Source: Hyphomicrobiales bacterium (GTDB lineage Bacteria; Pseudomonadota; Alphaproteobacteria; Rhizobiales; Rhizobiaceae). From it: 21,933 nt of DNA. The notes beneath the pieces are model-generated. The model had not been told where the DNA came from. It saw only the letters and a list, made by a program, of their open reading frames with translations, and did no database searches. Made by a program: the position numbers and the translations under genes. The DNA lies in the NCBI GenBank assembly GCA_015654965.1, contig JAATGD010000112.1:1-21933 (forward strand), written 5' to 3'. Below are positions 16,625 to 21,933 of the stretch, in pieces (within the stretch, counting starts at the first letter, position 1; every line of letters starts with the position of its first letter).

Positions 16625-17653
16625 ATGCGCGCCCTGCAATTGCTTGACGATCGCCGCCTTGAAATCACCGATATCGACGCCCCGCCGCCTCCCGGCCTTG
16701 GCGAAGTCACGGTCAGGATCAAGGCCGTGGCGCTCAATCATATCGACGTCTGGGGCTGGCGCGGCATGGCATTCGCCAAGCGCAAGATGCCGCTGGTGAT
16801 CGGCGCGGAAGCATCCGGCGTGGTCGATGCGGTCGGCCCCGGCGTGTCAAACCTGTTGCCGGGACAGCTCGTCTCGATCTATGGCGCGCGCACCTGCGGG
16901 CTTTGCCGCGCCTGCCGCGAAGGCCGCGACAATCTGTGCGAACATGTCGGCGGCGTGCATGGCTTCCATCTCGACGGCTTCGCCTGCGAGGCGGTAAACC
17001 TGCCAGCCCGCCTTCTCGTCCCTGCGCCTCCCGGCGTCGATGCGATCGGTGCTGCCGTTGCTCCTGTCACTTTCGGCACTGTCGAGCACATGCTGTTTGA
17101 CAATGCAAAGCTGGAGCCCGGTGAAACGGTTCTGGTGCAGGCTGGCGGTTCGGGCATCGGTTCGGCTGCCATCCAGCTTGCCAAGAAGATGGGCTGCACG
17201 GTTATCACCACCGTCGGCTCCGACGACAAGATCGAAAAAGCGAAAGCGCTGGGTGCCGATCACGTCATCAATTACCGCGAGGACCGGTTTGAAGGCGTGG
17301 TGCGCAAGCTCACAAAAAAGAAGGGCGTCGATGTGGTGTTCGAGCATGTCGGTGCCGACACATGGGCAGGCTCCATGCTGTGCATGAAGCGCGGCGCGCG
17401 CCTCGTCACCTGCGGCTCCACCTCCGGCGTCTCCACCCAGATGAACCTGATGCAGCTTTTCCAGCAGCAGTTGAAAATTCTCGGCTCGTTTGGCTGCCGC
17501 ATGGAAAACATGGCCGACGCCATGCAGAAGATGGCGCGTGGTATCGTGCATCCGGTGATCGATACGGTCGTCGGCTTCGATGAAATCGACACCGCGCTTA
17601 AACGCATGGAAGGCCGCGACGTGTTCGGCAAGATCATCCTGCAGATCGACTGA
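16625..17653 (+). CDS. MDR-family zinc-type alcohol dehydrogenase/quinone oxidoreductase
   Basis: A 342-residue medium-chain dehydrogenase/reductase. The structural zinc site is intact: C91, C94, C97 and C105 in CGLCRACREGRDNLC. The catalytic zinc site is not: the usual GHE is GAE (A61 in IGAEASGVV) and the usual CH(T/S)D is NHID (N38). The Rossmann motif GGSGIGSAAIQLA (about 174-186) binds NAD(P)H. It therefore looks like a reductase without catalytic zinc, such as an enoyl reductase. The start has AAGGA nine bases upstream. The lipid A acyltransferase follows after 13 bases. In Rhizobium-type acpXL clusters a similar adh2XL precedes lpxXL, where it may serve very-long-chain fatty acid synthesis; that role is inferred from this pairing. 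Confidence 0.85.
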   Translation: MRALQLLDDRRLEITDIDAPPPPGLGEVTVRIKAVALNHIDVWGWRGMAFAKRKMPLVIGAEASGVVDAVGPGVSNLLPGQLVSIYGARTCGLCRACREGRDNLCEHVGGVHGFHLDGFACEAVNLPARLLVPAPPGVDAIGAAVAPVTFGTVEHMLFDNAKLEPGETVLVQAGGSGIGSAAIQLAKKMGCTVITTVGSDDKIEKAKALGADHVINYREDRFEGVVRKLTKKKGVDVVFEHVGADTWAGSMLCMKRGARLVTCGSTSGVSTQMNLMQLFQQQLKILGSFGCRMENMADAMQKMARGIVHPVIDTVVGFDEIDTALKRMEGRDVFGKIILQID

Positions 17654-17666
17654 CCCCGCCAATACC

Positions 17667-18593
17667 ATGATGTTCAAGCTGAAACTTCTTCTGTTCAAAT
17701 GGACACGCAAGCTCAAGCAGTTCAATTACTGGCTGTGGGCGCAAGCGGTTTTTGTCGCGCTTGCGCTTCTGCGGCTGTTTCCGGCCAAGGCTGCAATCCG
17801 CTTTTCGGCGCGTATCGCCCGCATCATCGGGCCATGGACCTCGCGCCACAAGGTTGCGACGGATAATCTGCGCCAAGCCTATCCCGAGAAGAGTGAGGCG
17901 GAAATCGAGGCCATCGCCATTGAAATGTGGGACTCGATGGCGCGGCTTTTCGCGGAATATATTTTTCTCGATGCGATTTTCGATTTCGACCCGCATTCAG
18001 ACAAAACCGGCCTAATCGAAGTCGATGGCATTCCGATTTTCGAGCGTCTGCGCGATGAAAAAAAGCCGCATATCTTCTTCACCGCTCATACCGGCAATTT
18101 CGAGCTTTTGCCGATCTGTGCCGCGACTTTCGGGCTCAATATCACGGCGCTGTTTCGTCCGCCCAATAATCCCTATATCGCCAACAAGGTTCTGAAAGCC
18201 CGCCATACCAATATGGGCCATCTCGTGCCGTCACGCGCCGGTGCGGCCTGGTCGCTGGCGGGTATTCTGGGCGATGGCGGCAATGTCGGCATGCTGGTCG
18301 ACCAGAAATTCGCCCGTGGCGTGCCGTCAAGCTTCTTCAACCGCCCGGTCAAGACCAACCCGCTTCTGGCAAAGCTCGCGCGGCAATATGATTGCGATGT
18401 CTATCCGGCGCGCTGCATTCGTCTGCCCGGCGGTCGCTACCGGCTGGAACTGCACGAGCGCATGGACCTGCCACGGGACGACAAGGGCCAGATCGACATC
18501 GAAGCCACCGCGCAATTGCTCAACGACACGGTCGAGCAATGGGTGCGCGAATATCCCGGCCAGTGGATGTGGTTCCATAAACGCTGGGGATAG
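17667..18593 (+). CDS. lpxXL: Lipid A very-long-chain/lauroyl acyltransferase (LpxXL/HtrB-type)
   Basis: A 308-residue LpxL/HtrB-family enzyme with one N-terminal membrane helix (about 21-39) and a cytoplasmic catalytic domain. The H-x4-E motif is HTGNFE (H141, E146). Further family blocks are FRPPNNPYIANKVLKARHTNMG, VGMLVDQKFARGVPSSFF and PGQWMWFHKRWG at the end. It adds a secondary acyl chain to lipid A. Resemblance to rhizobial LpxXL and the adjoining adh2XL-like gene suggest the very-long-chain (C28) transferase, but a lauroyl transferase cannot be excluded. Two adjacent ATGs (17667 and 17670) are possible starts; the frame extends upstream into the preceding gene, which I disregard. The Shine-Dalgarno is weak and it probably is cotranscribed with the dehydrogenase. 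Confidence 0.85.
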   Translation: MMFKLKLLLFKWTRKLKQFNYWLWAQAVFVALALLRLFPAKAAIRFSARIARIIGPWTSRHKVATDNLRQAYPEKSEAEIEAIAIEMWDSMARLFAEYIFLDAIFDFDPHSDKTGLIEVDGIPIFERLRDEKKPHIFFTAHTGNFELLPICAATFGLNITALFRPPNNPYIANKVLKARHTNMGHLVPSRAGAAWSLAGILGDGGNVGMLVDQKFARGVPSSFFNRPVKTNPLLAKLARQYDCDVYPARCIRLPGGRYRLELHERMDLPRDDKGQIDIEATAQLLNDTVEQWVREYPGQWMWFHKRWG

Positions 18594-18602
18594 GATTCTT
18601 GC

Positions 18603-18620
18603 GCCCCGTATGCTAGGGGC
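18603..18620. terminator. Short GC hairpin after acyltransferase
   Basis: GCCCC at 18603-18607 and GGGGC at 18616-18620 flank an 8-base loop ten bases after the acyltransferase stop. The position fits a transcript end, but the stem is only five pairs and no T-run follows. Confidence 0.25.
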
Positions 18621-18625
18621 AGGCT

Positions 18626-18729
18626 AGAGCATAATCCGACCGGAGTGAAACGAGGATCGACAAGATTATGCTTAAAATAAAAGAGATTAGAGTGCCGATC
18701 TGATAAAATCAGATCGAAACGCGCTCTAA
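18626..18729. repeat. Palindromic intergenic element of about 104 bp (Bru-RS-like)
   Basis: The element holds two nested palindromes. AGCATAATC at 18628-18636 pairs with GATTATGCT at 18664-18672. Further on, TTAGAGTGC-CGATCTGAT (18687-18704) pairs, through an AAA loop and a 4-base bulge, with ATCAGATCG (18708-18716) and GCGCTCTAA (18721-18729), giving an 18-bp stem with one G-T pair. Length and palindromic build recall the dispersed Bru-RS1/RS2 elements of Brucella (about 103-105 bp). It sits directly ahead of the rpe Shine-Dalgarno. No second copy was seen in this window; the Bru-RS name is by recollection, the palindromes are certain. Confidence 0.65.
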
Positions 18730-18747
18730 TTGCCACGGAGAACAGAC

Positions 18748-19425
18748 ATGCGCCCTATCGCCATTGCCCCGTCCATCCTGTCCGCCGATTTTGCGCGTCT
18801 TGGCGAAGAAGTCGATGCCGTGCTGGAAGCTGGCGCCGACTGGATTCATATCGACGTCATGGATGGACATTTCGTGCCCAACATCACTTTCGGCCCGCAA
18901 GTGGTCAAAGCGATCCGCCCACGCACAAAAGCCTTCTTCGACACGCATCTGATGATCGCGCCCTGCGATCCCTATCTCGAACCCTTTGCCGATGCCGGTT
19001 GCGACCTGATCACCGTTCATGCGGAAGCAGGCGCGCATACGCATCGCTCACTGCAATCGATCCGCGCATTGGGCAAGAAGGCAGGGCTGGCGCTCAATCC
19101 CGCAACCCCTGTGGAAGCCATTTCCCATATTCTCGACGATCTTGACCTCATCCTCGTCATGACGGTCAATCCCGGCTTTGGCGGGCAAAAATTCATCCCC
19201 GCCATGCTCGAAAAAATTGCGCGTGTACGCGAAATGGTGGGCGAGCGCCCAATCGATATCGAAGTCGATGGCGGTATTACACCGCAAACCGCAGGCCTGG
19301 TTGTCGCGGCGGGCGCCAATATCCTTGTGGCGGGTTCCGCCGTATACAAAGGCAATTCGATAGAGAGCTACCGCGCCAATATTGTCGCCATTCGTCAGGC
19401 TGCCGAGGCTGCCCGCAACCGCTGA
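18748..19425 (+). CDS. rpe: Ribulose-phosphate 3-epimerase
   Basis: A 225-residue TIM-barrel enzyme interconverting ribulose 5-phosphate and xylulose 5-phosphate in the pentose phosphate pathway. The N-terminal IAPSILSADFARL, HIDVMDGHFVPNITFGP (metal ligand H34, catalytic D36), DTHLMI (H67), VMTVNPGFGGQKFIP (phosphate loop) and IEVDGGI (catalytic D174) are all diagnostic. I start at the ATG at 18748 because GGAG lies seven bases upstream; an in-frame ATG at 18730 would fall in the palindromic element and add six unconserved residues. purB follows after 33 bases in the same direction. Confidence 0.96.
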   Translation: MRPIAIAPSILSADFARLGEEVDAVLEAGADWIHIDVMDGHFVPNITFGPQVVKAIRPRTKAFFDTHLMIAPCDPYLEPFADAGCDLITVHAEAGAHTHRSLQSIRALGKKAGLALNPATPVEAISHILDDLDLILVMTVNPGFGGQKFIPAMLEKIARVREMVGERPIDIEVDGGITPQTAGLVVAAGANILVAGSAVYKGNSIESYRANIVAIRQAAEAARNR

Positions 19426-19458
19426 TTTTTTTGCCACTCCACGTTACAGGAAATACCC

Positions 19459-20760
19459 ATGATCCCGCGCTATTCCCGACCCGAAATGGTCTCCATCTGG
19501 TCGCCAGAAACCAAATTCCGCATCTGGTTCGAGATCGAAGCCTATGCCTGCGAAGCGCTTGCGCAACTGGGCGTCATCCCGAAGGAAGCCGCGAAAACCA
19601 TCTGGGAAAAGGGCAATGAGGCCAAATTCGATGTGGCGCGCATCGACGAGATCGAAGCCGTCACCAAGCATGACGTGATCGCGTTTCTCACGCATCTGGC
19701 GGAATTCATCGGTCCCGACAGCCGTTTCGTGCATCAGGGCATGACTTCGTCGGACGTGCTCGACACCACGCTCAATGTGCAGCTGGTGCGCGCGACCGAC
19801 CTGCTGCTTGCAGGCCTCGCCCGCGTGCTGGAAGCGTTGAAAAAACGCGCTTTCGAGCATAAGGACACGGTGCGCATCGGCCGCAGCCACGGCATTCACG
19901 CCGAACCCACCACCATGGGCATCACTTTTGCGCGCTTTTATGCCGAAATGGCGCGCGGTCGCGCCCGTCTCATCGCGGCACGCGCTGAAATCGCCACCGG
20001 CGCAATCTCGGGCGCTGTCGGCACGTTTGCCAATATCGACCCGCGCGTCGAGGAATATGTCTGCGACAAGCTCGGCCTTGAAGCCGAACCCGTCTCCACA
20101 CAGGTGATCCCGCGCGACCGTCACGCCATGTTCTTCGCAACGCTCGGCGTCATCGCCTCCTCGATTGAAAATATCGCCATCGAGATCCGCCACATGCAGC
20201 GCACGGAAGTTCTGGAAGCGGAAGAATTCTTCTCGCCCGGCCAGAAAGGCTCGTCCGCCATGCCGCACAAGCGCAATCCCGTGCTGACCGAAAACCTGAC
20301 CGGCCTTGCGCGTCTGGTGCGCATGTCGGTGACACCGGCGCTGGAAAATGTGGCGCTGTGGCATGAACGCGATATTTCGCATTCAAGCGTCGAGCGCGCC
20401 ATTGGTCCCGACACCACCGTCACGCTTGATTTTGCACTCAACCGTCTGGCCGGAGTGATCGAAAAGCTGGTGATCTATCCCGAAAACATGCTCAAAAACA
20501 TGAACAAGTTCCGTGGTCTGGTGCATTCGCAGCGTGTGCTGCTGGCACTCACGCAAGCTGGCGTGTCGCGTGAGGATGCCTATCGCCTCGTGCAGCGCAA
20601 CGCCATGAAGGTCTGGGAACAGGGCAAGGATTTTCTGGAAGAACTGCTTGCCGATGAAGACGTGCGCAAGGCGCTTTCCGAAGAGCAACTGCGCGAGAAA
20701 TTCGATCTCGGCTATCACACCAAGCATGTGGGGATGATTTTCAAGCGCGTTTTTGGTTGA
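19459..20760 (+). CDS. purB: Adenylosuccinate lyase
   Basis: A 433-residue homotetrameric lyase of the fumarase/aspartase superfamily. It acts twice in purine synthesis: release of fumarate from SAICAR and from adenylosuccinate. Motifs include TKHDV (H71), GMTSSDVLDTTLN, GRSHGIHAEPTTMG (H144, H147) and the superfamily signature GSSAMPHKRNP (residues 264-274), whose serine is the likely catalytic base. The starting MIPRYSRPEMVSIWSPE is typical of PurB, and AGGAAA lies about eight bases upstream of the ATG. It follows rpe in the same direction and ends ahead of a strong terminator. Nothing unusual is seen. Confidence 0.97.
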   Translation: MIPRYSRPEMVSIWSPETKFRIWFEIEAYACEALAQLGVIPKEAAKTIWEKGNEAKFDVARIDEIEAVTKHDVIAFLTHLAEFIGPDSRFVHQGMTSSDVLDTTLNVQLVRATDLLLAGLARVLEALKKRAFEHKDTVRIGRSHGIHAEPTTMGITFARFYAEMARGRARLIAARAEIATGAISGAVGTFANIDPRVEEYVCDKLGLEAEPVSTQVIPRDRHAMFFATLGVIASSIENIAIEIRHMQRTEVLEAEEFFSPGQKGSSAMPHKRNPVLTENLTGLARLVRMSVTPALENVALWHERDISHSSVERAIGPDTTVTLDFALNRLAGVIEKLVIYPENMLKNMNKFRGLVHSQRVLLALTQAGVSREDAYRLVQRNAMKVWEQGKDFLEELLADEDVRKALSEEQLREKFDLGYHTKHVGMIFKRVFG

Positions 20761-20931
20761 GAGATTTCAGAAGTTGAGAGATTTCGGCTCTGGCGGGTCT
20801 GCAAATCGCGTGTTTCTCCGCTTCCGGTGCTCACATACCCAAAGTACGGCTATCCTCCGGTTCTCGAAAGCCACGATTTTCGACACGCATAACCAAAATC
20901 TTTTCAGCGCCCTATTGAAATAGAATCAATA
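20761..20931. other. Non-coding gap downstream of purB
   Basis: About 170 bases between purB and the shared terminator. It begins with a near-tandem repeat (GAGATTTC at 20761-20768 and again about 17 bases on). The remainder contains a CCGGTGCTCACATACC...CCTCCGGTTCTCG stretch with imperfect internal symmetry. No credible gene was seen. Confidence 0.4.
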
Positions 20932-20965
20932 AAAAGCCCCACCTTTTTGAAAAGATGGGGCTTTT
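20932..20965. terminator. Bidirectional intrinsic terminator
   Basis: AAAAGCCCCA at 20932-20941 pairs perfectly with TGGGGCTTTT at 20956-20965 around a short T/A-rich centre. Read rightward it ends in a T-run and read leftward likewise, so it can terminate both purB (+) and the convergent VOC gene (-), whose stop lies just beyond. Confidence 0.9.
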
Positions 20966-20968
20966 AAA

Positions 20969-21841
20969 TTATGCGGATGCCTTGACCGTTCGGATCACAT
21001 TGCCCCACGGGTCGATAAATTCACGCCCGTCGCCGCCTCGCGTGTCTTCCAGTTCAATCCATAAAAGGCCGGTCAGGTCGGGGTCACGTTTGCCTGCTTT
21101 TGCGCTTTGCCATGCATTGGCACCAATATGGTGATGGTAGCGGCCTGTTGACAGGAAGACGGCCTTGTCGCCATAGGTCTGCACGGTTTCAAAACCCAGT
21201 TGCTCATGCCAGAAACGTTCAGCTTCCTGCGCATTGCCAACGCGTAGATGCACGTGGCCGATGACCGTGTTTTGCGGCGCGCCTTCCCATTCACCACCTT
21301 CCGTCTCAATGACGTTCAGCAGGTCAGCCGTATCGAGCGGGTCCGTGCTCATGGCCACACGATCACCATTCCATTGCCATTCCTGTGGCGGCCGGTCGGA
21401 ATAGATTTCAATACCGTTGCCTTCAGGGTCGGTCATATAGATCGCCTCGCTGACCTTATGGTCGGAAGCGCCGCTGACCGGCAATTGCCTGTCGATGGCA
21501 TAGCGCGACCAGCGCGCCAGATCGCCCCTTGTGGGCAGCAGGAAGGCCGTATGATAAAGCCCGGCACTGCGCAGATCATCCGGCTTTGCATGCGAGCATT
21601 GTTCGATTGCCAGCAACTCACGGTCGCCTGCGCCCAAAAGGATCGTTGCGCCCTGACGGCCCATTTCATGCAGGCCCACCACATTGCGATAATATTCGGC
21701 CAATGTTTCCGCATCGCGTGCCTTGAGGCCGACGCGCGCCACATGCACAGGCGTCGTCATTGCAAAAGGCAAGGGCGCAATAGGTCGGGGCGCAACCGGA
21801 CGTGCGGTTTCGATTGCCGCCTTCTTGAATTGCTGTGTCAT
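20969..21841 (-). CDS. Two-domain VOC-superfamily protein (CatE-like glyoxalase/extradiol dioxygenase)
   Basis: A 290-residue protein with two tandem vicinal-oxygen-chelate domains (about 31-150 and 193-287), the layout of Bacillus CatE-type catechol 2,3-dioxygenases and related proteins. In the first domain H33 (PVHVARVGL), H97 (LYHTAFLLP) and E145 (GNGIEIYSDRP) fit the two-His-one-carboxylate metal set. In the second, H196/H198 (IGHVHLRVG) and H236-238 (YHHHIGANAW) are present, but the usual glutamate after DPWGN is missing (DPWGNVIRTV). The first 27 residues are proline/alanine-rich and unconserved; M28 is an alternative start, but AAGGAGAA just before the ATG at 21841 favours the longer form. 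Substrate not identifiable. Confidence 0.85.
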   Translation of the reverse strand: MTQQFKKAAIETARPVAPRPIAPLPFAMTTPVHVARVGLKARDAETLAEYYRNVVGLHEMGRQGATILLGAGDRELLAIEQCSHAKPDDLRSAGLYHTAFLLPTRGDLARWSRYAIDRQLPVSGASDHKVSEAIYMTDPEGNGIEIYSDRPPQEWQWNGDRVAMSTDPLDTADLLNVIETEGGEWEGAPQNTVIGHVHLRVGNAQEAERFWHEQLGFETVQTYGDKAVFLSTGRYHHHIGANAWQSAKAGKRDPDLTGLLWIELEDTRGGDGREFIDPWGNVIRTVKASA

Positions 21842-21933
21842 GTCATTCTCCTTCGAGAGTATATCTGCGCGAAGTGAAAAAGAGCGGCTCTATTCCGAAT
21901 GCCGGTATCTGGCGGATATGGCCCCTGCCCTTC

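Noticed and set aside
18594..18747. Insertion sequence at the palindromic region
   Set aside because: No transposase frame or target duplication; only a short palindromic element.
1..21933. CRISPR arrays, tRNA or rRNA genes, prophage genes
   Set aside because: No regularly spaced direct repeats, cloverleaf sequences, rRNA motifs or phage-like proteins were seen on reading the window.

Overview
The window reads as chromosomal DNA of an alphaproteobacterium of the Brucella/Ochrobactrum group (Hyphomicrobiales). The reasons are moderately high GC coding sequence, an alphaproteobacterial fused NarK transporter in a narKGHJI operon, an lpxXL-type very-long-chain lipid A acyltransferase next to an MDR dehydrogenase, and an intergenic palindrome of about 100 bp resembling Brucella Bru-RS elements. 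The assignment rests on recognition alone; no database was searched.

Layout. 1-840 (-): a DMT/EamA transporter running off the left edge. 841-1149: divergent intergenic region. 1150-4517 (+): class IV aminotransferase, TauE/SafE permease and a flavoprotein dehydrogenase, probably one transcription unit. 4528-5238 (-): a Crp/Fnr regulator without Fe-S cysteines (NarR/DNR type). 5239-5475: AT-rich divergent control region with two perfect TTGAT-N4-ATCAA boxes. 5476-16456 (+): respiratory nitrate reductase operon narK-narG-narH-narJ-narI, a parvulin PPIase and a DUF2478 protein, tightly packed with stop/start overlaps from narG to the last gene. 16625-18593 (+): MDR dehydrogenase and lipid A acyltransferase. 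18594-18747: palindromic repeat. 18748-20760 (+): rpe and purB. 20932-20965: bidirectional terminator. 20969-21841 (-): two-domain VOC (CatE-like) protein.

The most striking result is that the nitrate operon is broken twice by in-frame amber (TAG) codons. One lies at codon 89 of narK (5740-5742). The other is at codon 1034 of narG (11336-11338), inside the strongly conserved NVH-E-LIPWR segment where a GAG Glu codon is expected. Downstream sequence stays in frame and well conserved in both genes, and narH, narJ, narI, the PPIase, DUF2478 and the FNR boxes look intact. This fits recent loss of nitrate respiration by point mutation. Among classical Brucella, B. ovis is the nitrate-reductase-negative species, so it is a natural candidate, but this is an inference. 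Amber suppression or sequencing error are the alternatives.

If functional, the operon would import nitrate and export nitrite (NarK), reduce nitrate at the membrane with quinol electrons (NarGHI), and mature the enzyme with NarJ and possibly the PPIase, under oxygen/NO/nitrate control through the Crp/Fnr regulator. I see no CRISPR array, tRNA, rRNA, insertion sequence or prophage gene. The other genes are ordinary housekeeping or metabolic genes.
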